From the NCBI RefSeq assembly GCF_943734655.1, contig NC_071355.1, positions 209,397,103 through 209,461,102 of the forward strand: 64,000 nucleotides of DNA. The letters are read 5' to 3'. Position 1 is the stretch's first letter. Each line of letters opens with the position of its first letter. The DNA is from Sabethes cyaneus. Lineage: Eukaryota > Arthropoda > Insecta > Diptera > Culicidae. Positions 10,979-23,939 of this stretch are shown here, piece by piece. A program made the position numbers and the translations under genes. The notes under the pieces were generated by a model, which saw nothing but the letters and a program-made list of their open reading frames with translations, was not told the origin of the DNA and did not search any database.

Positions 10979-13230
10979 AACCGGGCAATGGGGCAATAAT
11001 CAGCAATCAAACAAACACGCATAAAACACACATAATTTATATATATATTTCTATATATAACTCTATTTTTATAACTTTTTTGTTTTTAATCATTGTTAAT
11101 TCTGAAATGATATAAAACTGCACTCACATCTAATAATTTAGAAGATCTTACATCTGATATAACACGATAGAAGTGTTTAGAACTCTATTAAAACCAACTT
11201 GTCAATAACGATCTAAAATCAAACAATTAAAAAACAAGTCGAAAGGAGGAAACCCATACCAATCTTGCTATTTTATTAATCATTGTTGATCATTCTATCC
11301 TACTCTTTACACACCCTCCTTCAGCAGCAACGATATAATCATCTAAATGAATGTCCGAATGACTAACACATATAAACACACTAGAAATTTACTAAAGCAG
11401 CCATAGCATAGTAGAAACAAACCACCACTAGCGACAAAACGAAATTTTACTTTATTACCTTAAAATAGCAGTATCCGATGGGAAGTATTCTTGTCAAAGC
11501 TTCACCTTTTGTCATCCCCAATTGCAAAACACGTACACACACCCGTACATATATAGTTGCACACCTCTTCCAGTAAATAGTAAAAAAAAAAACAAACAAT
11601 CGTTTGTAAACATACAACATTAAATCGAAGTATGTCTTGCGAATGAACTGAAGCATATGATTCGTTGACTCTTCTCGTATTAACTTGGTGCCATGGTAGT
11701 CTCGAAATATTTACAAAGTAACCTACAAAAAAAGGAAAGTTGTTAGAAGGAAATCCCCGATTCTAAAGGAAGGAAGTTAAAGAAAATGAGAGCAAAGCTT
11801 TTGTTCACCTGAGTGTCTTCCTGCTGACAAATTGTTTGAGCGACAAACTTTTCCATAAGTATTCGTTATTTAATATACAATAGTGTCCCCCCCCCCTCGT
11901 CCATCGCCACTGTTTTGATACACAAATGTGCAACATGGTAGCGTGAGGACGGCATCAAACGGTTTATCGATAAGTTTTCGCGTGCAAGCACTGACGATTT
12001 TTTTATTAGATGGAAAACAAATCAAAACAAAAACAGACCCCCATTTGATTGAAGCAATCCGGAGATTTTTATCTTAATTATTTAACAATAACAAAAAACT
12101 CTTTGATAAAATGTAGAGTCCTCGATTCTCACACAATAACGTCCTTGCTAAAAACAAAAAAAAAGTGGGACAAGAATAACACGTAATCTCAGAAATTATT
12201 AATAACTAGATGTGTTTTAACTGTTAGAGGTAATTTATACATTGTATAGAACGCTAAGTGTATAGATAAGAGCAAAACATAATTTTATTTTTTAGTATGA
12301 TGAAATGAAGTATATTTTATTATATTAACGTATTAACAAGAAATCAATTGCAAACAAAATTGCAAATAAAACAATAACGTAACTAGCAAAAAATGGAATA
12401 GTAACACAAAGCAGCAAGATGCAAGATAGAAAACAAACAAACCGAAAATCAAATAATAACTCACCTTTAAACAAAAACTAGAAAACAATCTCTTCTCATG
12501 TTGTTATTAATGAACGCTATCACAATCTCTTGATTAATACTTTTTTCTTCTTAACTTCAAACGCTCTACCATTCAGCCATCGGAATCGATGCAAAGTAAA
12601 ACACAAATCGCTCAAAATCCGCAAGTCGCTAGTTGTCTCGTTCGTTCTGCATTAAATACTAAACAAACCGCCTCCAGAAGCCAGAATGTGTCGTCTCAGT
12701 AAGTTTGTCCGATTAACAATTCTAATGCTTCTTAGAAGAAAACAAGAAATAAACCCTGTAGATTCAAATGCATACCGTTGTCTTCTTTACTAAAAAAAAG
12801 TAAAATTTGAATGTCAGTAGCACTAATAGGTCGATAGGCCAGCGCGAAAGGCGATGCATTTGAAAGGAGCACCGAATATCAATTTGAAAAGATATGTACT
12901 GGAAAACTTAACCCATCATTAACATGTAATCACTCTATTAATATGAATTAATATTTTTGTTTTTCGATCAATATTAATGATTTTTTAACAAAACAGAAAG
13001 CGCAAATTGTTCTTGCTATAAGAATGGAATAATTCTAATTTTTTTGCTAACCAGAATAGGTCGTACAATAAATCATTAGTTGTCAGCTGAGAAACTCAAT
13101 ACGTTATTATTAATAACCGCTATCTTTTATCATTATTAACGTTTCTTAGTTTAATAATACAAATGCACTTCTAGTAATAATATTTGAATAAAGTTAATAC
13201 TAAATAACAATTATAACTCTTTTTATTTAT
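10979..13230 (+). other. how: Long AT-rich 3' UTR of how (probable)
   Basis: No ORF. The stretch is very AT-rich, with many TAAY half-sites and ATTTA-like phrases. Full ACTAAY sites, the kind bound by STAR proteins, occur at 11362-11367 (ACTAAC) and 12822-12827 (ACTAAT). This is compatible with self-regulation but not proof of it. Polyadenylation hexamers AATAAA are at 12365, 12748 and 13187; the last is followed by a T-rich tract and is the best candidate for the distal end. Confidence 0.5.
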
Positions 13231-15060
13231 TCACCACTTCTACTCACCACTTACTTATTCTCCACCTCTTACTATCTTCTAATCGATGTAACAACTCACA
13301 GCTACTGTAATTAATCCCTTTGATCCCGTATGTTACCGAACTACATTTTTCCAGTATCGTTTCTAACCACCTACGTAACTGACCCTCACCAAACAAAACA
13401 AAAATAATGTGCTTCACTCGTTGGAAAGAATAATCCTTCCACAATTGCATCGGAATCTAATCAACCAACCCCCCGTTCGTGTCGGAAGTAACCCACCATC
13501 CTCTCTGAGCTGGATCACATCAAACTCATTAGCCTAATGTTGTCGCCTGTTGCCTGATTGGTAAAATTGGTTTGTATTCTTATTCATTTTGTGTTCGACT
13601 CAACGATGACGATGACGACGACGACGGACAGGGGACGGGGCATGCGCCAACATTTTATGCTGAATGCGAAAAAGGTATTTTGCTGTTTGCATTTGCCTGG
13701 AACCCTGGCTGATGCATCGGGTCGTCGTGTAAATGTAAATATTCTATAATAGCTAGGCCGCCTGAAGAGGCCACCCGTTTCTTGCCGGACTCGGCCGCTA
13801 CCTGTGTGTGACTGGTTGTATTGTAAATACCTAACATGTTTGTGCTTGTATGTGCGTCCGTAACACTCTCAGTACCACTAGGAAATATGTCATCAAGCTT
13901 ACCTCAAGTTCTGTTTTGCTGGTGCTGATTCGATGGCGATGAAGTACAGAAGTGCTGTGGTAATTACATCTGCAAACAAATTTTTAGCTGAAGCCAAAAA
14001 CTTATTGCTTGTGACGGTGATCGCGGCTGCCGCGGTCTACCTGTTGATACTTTTGGGTAGAGCTCAGCCTGTCGCATGAATGACGAGTGTGTTATTAAAT
14101 ATCGTTTGATTTACTGTAAATAATGTGTGAGGGGGATCCGGGGCAAGATGAGTACCTTAAGCACAGTTTCACTTTTTGCTATGGAGATCCCGATTTTCTT
14201 CAGCCAGTCGTTGCTTAAAAGTTGTTCTGTCATATATCTTGTTTTCCTATAAAATTTTGATTTGAAATATTTGAAGCTATAGTTAAAAGAATGTGAAACC
14301 TACCGGAGGAATACGAGAATCCCCCGGACAAAATAGGCACCTATGTGATAAATGATTTATTTGCTTAAAATTACACTACTATTTTTTTAAAAACCTCTAA
14401 AATTACTAGATATACCTTCCAAAGGCATAGTATTTCTTAACAAAAAGGCAGGAAGTGATGGCATTTTCAAGCTGTTCGAAAGATTTCCTTTAAAGTCTCG
14501 AGCTTAAGTGATTAAATTTTGTTGAGCAATGCTTTTAAAACTTGCTGAGCCAGTCTTCTGCGAAAACCGCTGCATTTTTATCAAATGAATAAGAAATATT
14601 TGCTGGTTTTGCTAGCTGATTAAATGCCAAAACTTCAAGAGGGCTCCCGTACGAGCGTATTTCAATTTCAAACATATGATGGATTATCTTTTCTCTGATT
14701 TCTGGCTAAATATAGTCTTAAAAGGCCTCATTCCACTTAGCTAAATTACAATAGAATTAATTATTTTTTTCCTCGATAAGAGATAAACCACGTCGTCATC
14801 TCAATATTTTCCTATAATTTGTTCTAAACTGTAGCAAGTAAATAGGCAAATCAAGTATGAATTACGTTTGTTTCGCTCAACCGCATTGCTTTGAACCCCA
14901 GAAACTTGGAAAAATGGCGAGAAATAAAAGTAACACGTTACGTTTTCCTCCAAAATTAGACTTTGTTTTTCAAAATTTACCATGTAGAAGTAGTTAATAA
15001 TTCCTACGGATGACTTCAATCAGATGCGATTTCATAGATAAAACCAAGTTTCAAGGGTTT
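13231..15060. other. No supported gene
   Basis: Short unrelated ORFs only. A GATGACGATGACGACGACGA simple repeat lies near 13604-13625. GGGGCAAGATGAGTACC at 14140-14156 pairs with an inverted near-copy at 16364-16380. Confidence 0.45.
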
Positions 15061-15600
15061 TCTGTGAGATCTCTTTCCAGCACTAAGTATGAATACAACG
15101 CTTGAGCTGGTTTACGTAGTTAAGCTGCTTGTCGCTTTGGAAACATGCCGTGCAAAGATAGACCAGAGGTTTTCGATCGGATTCGGATCCGGAAAACAGG
15201 TTATCCACTCGAGAACTTTGATTTCTTTATCAGCAAACCACTGTTTTGCCAGTTTTGACTAGTCTGTGAATTGCAGTTTTATCTTGCTGGAAAACAAAAT
15301 CTGAATCTGAACCCATCAATGCCTCGCCGTGTTCAATCAAGCTCATCTTCAGCGTTTCTACGTAGTCCTTCGACTTCATTTTCGTTTTAATCCATGCCAA
15401 AGGTAGCTTTCCTCGAAAGGAAAACCCTCCCAAGCACTTGACTATCCCCTCATTACTGCGCAAACGTCCCTGTAGCACCTACGGCCAGCCATCTGGTCCA
15501 TCAAAGTTGAACTTTTTTCATGCTAAATTATAACATTCTTCCATTCATCGGTCAAAATTTGAAACGGTTCTGCTTAGGTCGTTCCCTCGACTTGGGGTTT
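15061..15600 (-). pseudogene. Tc1-like (DD34E-type) transposase relic
   Basis: The minus strand carries the catalytic half of a Tc1-like transposase. Near 15500-15545 it reads as a mutated form of the first-Asp motif (EWKNVII.HEKSS..DQMAG). Between 15230 and 15478 it is open: GGFSFRGKLPLAWIKTKMKS, KDYVETLKMSLIEHGEALMG, DFVFQQDKTAIH, which holds the second Asp. Further on, near 15120-15200, it reads as the PDPNPIENLW third-Glu motif. Frames change between these blocks and a stop lies after the second Asp, so it is inactive. No terminal repeats were identified at its edges. Confidence 0.8.
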
Positions 15601-17290
15601 CCAAGAGAAACCTCATTTTCTCATTGCTTGAGAGAACTTGTGGTACTCGACTTGTAGTGATCGAAAGTTCCTATTTTACACTAGTTTGTGTTGCGGTTCT
15701 TTTCTGGTTCATTGCATTCTACGAATTCTTCCTTTATTCTTTGGGGAGAGTTTATGCTTTTCTTTCCATGTTTCTTGATACTGTTAAGTTTATCACCATT
15801 TTTCAGCTAGCATTTAACAGCCGAGTGTACTCAATGAATTTTACTCTCGATTTCTCTGTTAAAGAGGCCTGCATCATGGTAGGATTTGATATTAATCTTT
15901 CTCCCGAACTCGAAGAAGTTTTGATCGACTTATACTAACTAAATAGCACGTGAAAAAATCGATCTTACTCTCAAGTAAACACCCTTTGACTCAAGTTCTA
16001 TTGTTGTGAAAACCAAAACAAAAAGCTGTCAAATGAAAGCCAAGGTAAATTTTTCGAGGTGGTGCTACTTTTATTTCGCTCAGTATTCTCAGTTCTTCGC
16101 CGGTTCAACCATTTCGAGATTTCGTGCCAGAAATTAGCTTTTCACGCTATAATTTGCGTTTTTTTCCAACCTAACCTTCAATCACCGCTTCGATGGCAGC
16201 TTTCAGATTGGTACTAATTCATCGTTTGTACCCAAAATGACGCATATGCGAATGAATTTATTTATTTATTTACTATTTGATGGGGCTTGGGGATGGGGCG
16301 AATGAAAACAATTAAATTTGACGGCTTTATTTCATTTTTGCAAGCTTTGTTGCCATATTTTATGGTGTTCATCTTGCCCCTGAAAATGGTGCCATTTATA
16401 TTTCATGGAATTTGTCTAACAAGCACATGACATTTTATGTTCAACACTAAAATATTACATTGATTCGTGACAATTCAATAAAATATGAGAGTTTTCTAAG
16501 TAAAAACTTTTTCACAGCTGTGAAATGGAGGGGTGTACAATGGTCCATTTTGCCCTATTATCCCCAAAAATCACGGTGAAAGCAAATTAAACAGTATAAA
16601 AACTTACTTGCCGCCCGTCAAATGAACTGCGCAGACCAGAACCGGAAAAAATACCTAATTCCATTAAACTCCTTGAAATCAAGGGGAAAGAAGAAAGCGT
16701 GGACCTCCCGTACCAAACGCTTCCCATATACATAGATAATGTTTTATTTACAGTCGTTGGGAGTATCTTTGCTAATAAAGGTTAAGTGATACTCCGGACC
16801 CTCAGGAATGAACTAATGGCATTTAGACCAGAAGCCAGGCTACAATTGGCCAAGGATATAGCGCCTTATTTTGCTCTCCGAAAATAGATTAGTTTGCTAA
16901 AAAATATTAGTTTAAATCATGTAACACTTGAAAATAAAGTCGTGTGGTTTAATGGTTGCCTAAAACTACATTTGTAAGGTTAGGAACTGAAAACCGCACG
17001 ACCCCGCACCTCCTAGCTTGGCTACTCAATTATATAAATTGAAGTATTTCCAGGTATGGCCACGTAGAGGCGCTAGTAGGGGCTTGGGATGGCTAGAGCT
17101 ATGTTGGGCGCTTTTCCTAGTTGCCTTCCCCATTTCATACCCTTACATAGGAATAGGTATCTTGTAAGATTCCAAATTATTGGGATTACTTCGGCTTCTA
17201 ATTATTGGGATTACGAGCTCGTTTTTGCCCATTGTACGATGGCGAAAGCTACTATAGTCCTTCGATATCGACTGCCATGTGCGCGATATA
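15600..17290. other. No supported gene
   Basis: An open frame at 15624-15938 (plus) is hydrophobic but low in complexity and unlike any family I know; it is not called. The rest is AT-rich, with an ATTTATTTATTT run near 16255-16270. Confidence 0.4.
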
Positions 17291-17299
17291 ATAGACTTC

Positions 17300-18015
17300 A
17301 GGGGTTTCACACCAGATTGTGAAATTTTACAGGCTTGTGTTTCAATCTACGCCCAAATCGGGTAATCCAGCAACCACAAATCCTTCGGCCAAAACTTCAT
17401 ATTTTCCATCAGCCTCCGTTGGGTCCGATTTGACGTGAGACATGGCATTGCATCCTATTGTAGGACAACGTATTGATCCTCAGAAAAGTTGGCCTTCACC
17501 CAAGGAAGCCCTTGGTCCTGTAGAATACCGATATCACTTAGGTATTTATTTTAATAACAGCATCAATAAAAACAGGCGGCATATTCAAACCGTTGAACGT
17601 TACCAGGCTGTTGGGCACAGTAAGGATGCTGAACAGCTTTTCGTCGCAGAAAACATTTCTTCGGACGAGTCATTCGTAGTTTCTTTATTCACCCTGTGAT
17701 TTAGCGGCGTTTCTCTCTAACTCTGACAGACGCTTGCAAGTCTTTCTTAATGAATCTTCGGATGAAGTTTTCAGAAATGTTGGCTTCCTTGCCAAATTTC
17801 CTTATGGAACGTACCAGGTTGCGTTGCGAGCAATTTTTGCAAACGGCGGACCTATCCACTTCCCGGCTTCCGGTGCTTAGGACCATCTTGTAGAGACGTT
17901 TTCATGCAATAAACTTTGACCAAAAGACATCCTACCACGTTGGCAATCTCCTTCGGCGTCTTCTTGGTAAGCAGCAAACTCTTAATCACTTCTTTGGCGT
18001 ACATTTTCACAAATT
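17300..18015 (-). pseudogene. Tc1/mariner-superfamily transposase relic (possible DDxD type), internally deleted
   Basis: Reading the minus strand from 18010, the frame starts MYAKEVIKSLLLTKKTPKEI (helix-turn-helix). After a frameshift it continues RSIRKFGKEANISENFIRRF, IKKDLQASVRVREKRR, the second DNA-binding segment. Near 17330-17440 the same strand reads KFWPKDLWLLDYPIWA, which resembles the FWP..FWPP.SPDLNPLDY.IW motif that carries the last catalytic residue as Asp in DDxD members. The intervening catalytic domain is largely missing, so this is a deleted copy. Subfamily is uncertain. Confidence 0.65.
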
Positions 18016-18123
18016 TGCAATAAAACAATTCCGAGGTTCTGTTCTACTGTGTTCTGCACTTGCAAGTAAACGTAAACAAATACACTATCAACAGGAATAA
18101 ATCATTAGTTACAAAAATCAACC

Positions 18124-18324
18124 CAATATCGAGGAGCAAGACACTGTTGAAAATATATTACTTTTTCCTATGAAAATATTTTTTCAACCTTAATATATTT
18201 ACCGTTCCCACCCTAATATAACCTAAAGCCATATAAAGCTATACCTTTATAGGGCTTTAATAGGGCCTAATATATTAGTATATATGATAATATTATGAAG
18301 TGTCTTACCCCTCGCCCAATATTG
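18124..18324. mobile_element. 201-bp TIR element (CAATAT..GAG ends)
   Basis: Left end CAATATCGAGGAGCAAGACAC. The right end read backwards is CAATATTGGGCGAGGGGTAAGACAC in two blocks, CAATATTGGGCGAG and GGGTAAGACAC. The interior is AT-rich and partly self-complementary (TATATTA.. blocks). No gene and no unambiguous target duplication. Confidence 0.55.
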
Positions 18325-18329
18325 AAGTC

Positions 18330-20280
18330 TAAACATTTTCGCATTTTTTTCCTGCCGCATCCTGAGAACAATTCTAACGATTATATCCAGTAAAAATAGA
18401 TTGATCTAAAACCAGTTTTAGCTCGTGTTGAAGTGTACTTTGAAAATCAGTTGCGGAGTTTGTTAGAACCCAAATCATATTTCCAACAAGTACAAAGCAT
18501 TTTTGTGATACCGACACTATTTTGAGTCCATCCAAAACAAAACAATAACTCAGAAATCTCCCTATCAGTGTGATGAATGACCTAGGCGAATCATATTAGT
18601 ACTAGTTTCCAAAATAAACAGATGATCCACATTTGACTGTAATAATTGTGATGTCATTTGGGAGTAGAAAAAATCTCTAAATTCATCTGTTCAAAGCATT
18701 TACTAAGCGTACGGCGTAAAACTCGCCCGGATTTTTGTTTACCTTATTCTTCCTACTCTCGTACGTAGAGAGGTAACTCATGAATGATTTCAAAGCCATT
18801 TGCCAAGTTTGAAAATTGGGTAAACAACAACATCATGCTCGCTCTAGCTTGAATGAGCAAAACGGAAATTTGTTTTTCGAGTATTTTCGACACTGATGTA
18901 ATGCTTTCGAAATATCTAATAATATTTCGATAACCGCTGCACGTGTTGGTTTTTTCACGAAATTTTAAAAGTGGTATAAAAGTTAATCCACCGAAAGGAA
19001 CGTTTAATCCCAAAATTAAAAATTGAATTGAATTATTCACTCAAAATTCATATTTTTATCGAACAAATTTATCAACTAATCGTCTCCAATGGAGTTATTT
19101 TTCTCGTGAAACCTTTTGATTAGCCTAGCAGCATCGCACCATCCGGCAAGCATACGCAACCGGTAGGTTTCGACTTGTTGAATTGTCATCAATATATCGT
19201 CGCCGATTTTTTTCATTTTTTGTCTTCCATTGGCTCTGTGTGACTTAACTAACTCACACTCGCGATCCGCGAGTGCTTTTAAAAGGCATTTCTGGCCTGT
19301 CTGAAAGGAACTGGTTTCCTCCATCTCGGCGGCGAAACACCCTCATTAACATATCGTCAACTGCGCTGGAAGTGTTACTTCCCTCCTCGCAACGACCACA
19401 CCGAACACGAATGGGAGAGAGCATGGCTTTAACCGATATCTTAACAGAGGTGCTTTTTTTTTTCTTCTTGGAACCGAAGAGTTTTAGCTGGAAATGAGGG
19501 TCACCTCCAACATCCGTGCATGGGTGTTATTGGAATGGCGTTAAAAGGATTGAGATATGTACTTAGATCCGAGTTTGCCATCCGGTTAGACTTGTACATC
19601 AAACAATAATCTGTTGGAAGCGACTTTATCGAAAAATCGGAAACCAGTTTAAAGATCTTTTAAAATAGCATAAAATTTTAATTTTTTGAACAGCGAAAGC
19701 TGTAGCCATCTGTGATGTTGATAGGGCGGCATGCGTTTGACGAAGTAAAAAACATATTAAAAAATTCGCAATTTGTAACTAATAAAACTTAATTCATTTT
19801 ATTGCTTTTTTAACTATTAAACTTATTTGTGTTTTTTGTCCAAATTAATCTCGCGTGTACCTAAGGTATGTACTTATTTGTCAAGTCCATGACATATCAA
19901 TGTTAATTACTTACTTCCGCTGCGTGCTTTTGCACATTGTTGTTTTAATAAAAGTTTTTCGCACGCAACTCAGCTTTTTTTAGTAGAGCGTATTCAAGGC
20001 AATCCTTGAATGCTAAAGTTTAATTTGGTTAAGCTGCACATAGCAACGCTGAGGTTATCTGCTGTTCATCTAAGCCCGCATCATCACTCAAAGAGGTTGC
20101 CAATACAAAACCCCGCTCACCATTCAGCTTGTTCATTCGATTAGAATACCATATTGATAACACAGCCTCCGTTATCATGCCAGACCTTCTTCCATTCTGA
20201 CTGTCGGCAAGATTTTATTGACTAGTTCTTTTAAATACTTTAAAATACAAGCTATTAGTTTGTAGAACTGTCTCACCAAC
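18330..20280. other. No recognised gene; one unassigned ORF pair
   Basis: On the minus strand an open stretch around 19076-19430 encodes a basic segment and, upstream in another frame, a Cys-containing piece (VRCGRCEEG). It may be a remnant of a mobile element, but no family is recognised. Confidence 0.3.
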
Positions 20281-20289
20281 ACCATCGCA

Positions 20290-20830
20290 TTGACATCGAT
20301 TTGCGCGAACTTACGACGCCAGTTGTACTTTGGTTCATCATCATCATCATCACCATCCAGCATCACTGCGGCTGCTGCTGTGCGTGTGTATGAACGAAGT
20401 CGCGCTCTGCGCCGCGCTCCGTGCGACCATCGGCCGGCGCGCTGTCGATTGCTCGGCTACATAGCTGCCGTTTAGGGTGCACTGCCGCCGCCGCAGCGGC
20501 ACTACTAGTACACGCTGAATCAACTTCAGCAAGCACCACGATAGGACGTGTCGTCCGCTTGCTGCAGGCGGCCGTCCATCCATCGCATCGTGGTGGACGA
20601 AGTGAAACCGCGAAATTATTTATAGCCATGACAACGGCGCGGATCGAAGCTGGGGATGCAAAGCGCTCCCCCACTCCCTTTCACCCACGCGGCCAGACCC
20701 CCCCCACCCTTGAAAACATTAGAAAACATTCGTGCACAGGCTCGCGTCGATGTGCCGATGATGATTACTAAAATAAATAGTCCGCCGAGTCTGCCGGAGA
20801 AACGGCTTCAGCTCCGCAAACAATGGGGCA
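20290..20830. other. GC-rich island with no recognised gene
   Basis: A GC-rich block with CATCAT and GCCGCC short repeats and overlapping ORFs in all frames. Overlapping frames are expected from base composition, so none is called. It may be a regulatory element or an unannotated first exon. Confidence 0.3.
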
Positions 20831-21662
20831 CGGCGTTCTGCGCTAAGCCGATGGAGCTTAGATTTGGGATAAATTATTTTTTTATGGTTGCCCCAATTAA
20901 AACCAGCGCGTATTATTTCTGAATCTCGAAATTGGAGTTTCAATCAATTGGCCCTCCAGCACACGTTCGTAAACTTGAAGAGTCTTTTTAGGCATAGTTT
21001 CAACCAAGTCCCTCAACATTTCTATTTTAAAATCCTCCCGCGTTTCCGAATTTGTCACTTTCAACTAAGCAATGCTATTTAATACTGTTTAATGTTGGCA
21101 TGAATTGGTTGCCCAATGATTTCTCTCCAAAGAATTTAGCTCGTGACTATGGATTGGTCACCACCAATTGTAATGTTACAATTTTCCGGGTTTCGAACTA
21201 AAACTTTATAATCGTCCCTTTGTTTTGGTAGAATTATTTTTTTTTGGAATTGGTATTTCACTTTGAACGGAACCGAGTAGCTGTTCCAGACTTATAATGA
21301 TGATGGATTCAGGTTAAGCATCCTAGACACAAAATGCAATCAAAACCATTAAAGTTGCGAGTTGAAAAGTACTCTGAATCATTTCTTAAAGGGAAATGTG
21401 CAATCATTAGCTTTTCGGCGGAAAGTTCAATTTCGAAAGCAATCTTTGGGCCCAAAACATGGACTCTGTTTTTAGAAATATATTCACTGAATTCCTTTTA
21501 CCAATCTGAACACAGAGATTATATTTTCATGATTAGAATTTTTGCTTCAAACATTAAAACTGCTTTTGAAATTGACAGAATCAATGACGAGTCATTTTTC
21601 CTCAAACCTCATCAGTATCCTGTTAAGCCGTCAACGAGGCCAAACAGATTCAACTTTTTTCG

Positions 21663-21864
21663 ATCCAAAGCAAATCCTAAGTGCTACATTCCGTGATCGA
21701 AACTTGACCTTCTGTTTTTATACGTCATTTTTCGTAGCTAGCTGTTGATCAGAAAATTGCGTGGCTAGTGCTACGATCTTATTGACTCTAACAGCCTCCC
21801 CCTGCCGAGATTCGAACATTCGACGACTGACTTGTTAGACTAACGTCGTCGGCCTGCCGGGAGG
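21663..21864 (-). mobile_element. tRNA-derived SINE with 12-bp target duplication
   Basis: Read on the minus strand it starts with a tRNA-like head: an A-box-like block and GTTCGAATCTCGGC as B box. A body ends in GGAATGTAGCACTTAGGATT and a short GCTTT-type tail. The 12-bp direct repeat CAACTTTTTTCG lies on both sides (21651-21662 and 21865-21876). Other copies of this family are at 28401-28617, 43529-43731 and 46560-46740. The element has landed in a Tc1-like relic. Confidence 0.85.
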
Positions 21865-21879
21865 CAACTTTTTTCGGCC

Positions 21880-22090
21880 AAAAATCTTAATTTACAGTGG
21901 AAAAACAAACACCAAAATTACCATAGTATAGTTTCAAATAGTTTCTCACCACTTTATCCGATCTACCAAGCCCACGTCCGATTTCTCGAATTGATACACC
22001 TGTCTTCTTATAGTCTTCAACTATTTGTCAATCCAAATCGAAAAACTTTCTTTTCGAATTGAACTTAACCGAAGAAAAACGTGCCACAAA
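21880..22090 (-). pseudogene. Tc1-like transposase N-terminal fragment
   Basis: The minus strand reads QIVEDYKKTGVSIREIGRGL, GRSDKVVRNYLKLYYG. This is the classic first helix-turn-helix of Tc1 transposases (G.S.REI...LGRS..VVRNYL). The rest of the protein is not visible; a SINE sits directly on the downstream side. Confidence 0.75.
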
Positions 22091-22790
22091 ACACTCTTTG
22101 TGGCTACAGAACGATTGAACACCTGATTTATTGAAAACACGTATTTTTGACAGCGTTGCACCGAACACACGATCACAATAACTCATGGAAAGCGTAAGTT
22201 GCACTAATACTAACAGAAATAAATCGCTTTTGATTTGACCGTAAATATCGTTTGTGTATGAAAATGCCCTTAACTTTCAAGAAACATTGACTTCATTTGA
22301 TTTGATATGTGATCAATTTTACACATCAATAGAATGATGTTAAGTCACATAAATTATGTACGATTTTCTTCGTCTTTATTTATGATAAATTTGTTATGGA
22401 ATGAGTTATTGCACCTGGACTCGAACCATTACCAGAACTACAATCATTCAAGCATACTTCAATAAGAGCAACTCATTTATTGACAATGTGATTATTTTTT
22501 GTTGGAACTTCCTACAATTATGTGTGATATAAATACATAATAAAACATAAAACATAATTATGCTGTACCTATGTATGTTTTCGGAAGTACTAGTTTGTAC
22601 GCCGGTTGTCAATTTACCGTATACCTATTAATTGGATTTTATACTTTTGAAGATGACATGATTTTATGGCATCATAAACACACAAATCTGAAAATATTGT
22701 TGTTGGCATATTAAACTCTGTATTTTGCAACACACTTCAATCAGTGTAAAATAGGTGTGAACTAGATCTAAACTTGAACTAGGTCTGTTT
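22090..22790. other. No supported gene
   Basis: AT-rich DNA with no ORF of note. Confidence 0.5.
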
Positions 22791-22794
22791 AGTA

Positions 22795-23939
22795 AAGGGT
22801 GTCCCATATCAAATTGCACCACGGAAGGAACGCTGTAGAAAATTACCCAATTGGCCGATCCTTTTCAAACTTTCAGACAACAAAATATAACCCATTAGTA
22901 AGCTTTTGGCATATTTTTTCATTCAACTTCAATACCATAACCGTTGCTCGCTCCTTACGCTTAACTCCACTCAAAAAGTTTTGTACAACCTACTGTGTTA
23001 CCTGACTCATAACGAATATACGTTATATACGGGGGAGGGTTTCGTAACTCACAAACTTTGTGGTTTTTCGTTTGATTGATCATAAATTCGAATAGAGCAT
23101 ACAAATATCCACTATACAACTTAAGAAATTACATGTTTACTCCAAAAATAAAAGCATGAGGGATTTTAGAATTTCGGAAATAGGGGTTCGTTATGAGTCA
23201 GGTAACACAGTAGCTGCAGCTTCATCTGTATGGAAATCCACTTTTTCTACATGTCTTCCACAGACTTGATCTCCTTGGGATGCTCCAGTAGCGCCTGCTA
23301 CTTAATAGTCTAGTATTTTTCGATGGGCCTTAGTTCCGGTGCGTTGGAGGCGATCATGTCCTTGGGTACGAAAGTGACTCCGTTGGCTTCGTACCACTCC
23401 AATACATCCTTTGAATATTGGCACGAAGGTAGATCCGGCCAGAAGATCGTAGGCCCTGGTGTTGCTTCTACAGAGAAATCAAATGCTTCTGTAAACACTC
23501 CTTGAGGTAGATCTGCCCGTTTACGGTCCCGGTAGTCACGAACGGCGCACTCCGTTTGCCATGTGATTCTTGGCCAAATCATGTATTTCTTGGCAAACTA
23601 TGAAAATCTCTGCATCCTTACTTCCTCCGGAACATCAAACTTGTGCTGGGCGGTGAAGTGCAGTAGCCCCGGAAGCTGCCAGAAGTCCGCGTTGACGTAA
23701 GTCTCATCATTCATGATGAGAGAGTTGAGGATTATACAGGGGCTTGCGCAAAATAAATTCGCTACGTTGCTTTTCGGGTGACGCCATTTTTTTCAATTTT
23801 CGAAAAATTGACCGCGATAAAAATATAGTGTAAACAATACACTCGAAACTACTTCTACTCAAATGTTCAAGAGCAAATACCCAATGGGTAATTTTCTACA
23901 GTGTTTCTTTCGTGGTGCGATTTGATGTGGGACACCCTT
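22795..23939 (-). mobile_element. Nearly whole DD37E-type IS630/Tc1/mariner element, defective
   Basis: Both ends carry the terminal inverted repeat AAGGGTGTCCCATATCAAATT (right copy slightly diverged, ..CACATCAAATCGCACCACG), continuing imperfectly for about 60 bp. TA lies at 22793-22794 and 23940-23941. The minus strand holds the end of the transposase at 23310-23582: TIFWPDLPSCQYSKDVLEWY, then EANGVTFVPKDMIASNAPEL, RPIEKY. From the Asp of WPD to the Glu of PIE there are 37 intervening residues, the spacing of the DD37E group described from mosquitoes. The N-terminal half is degraded and a second MITE is inserted at 22993-23210, so the copy is dead. Confidence 0.85.
22993..23210. mobile_element. 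218-bp MITE nested in the DD37E element
   Basis: Perfect-looking terminal inverted repeats CTGTGTTACCTGACTCATAA (about 24 bp) at both ends, with TA on each side (22991-22992 and 23211-23212). It interrupts the transposase sequence, so it arrived after the host element. Confidence 0.85.

Noticed and set aside
15624..15938. 104-codon plus-strand ORF with membrane-like segments
   Set aside because: Hydrophobicity follows from T-rich DNA, and it lies beside and partly opposite a Tc1 relic.
20340..20365. CATCAT run as a possible coding poly-His/poly-Asp tract
   Set aside because: Simple repeat without a supporting gene.
20290..20922. Set of overlapping ORFs in all frames
   Set aside because: The open frames are explained by GC-rich composition and simple repeats; none shows a domain or a good start.
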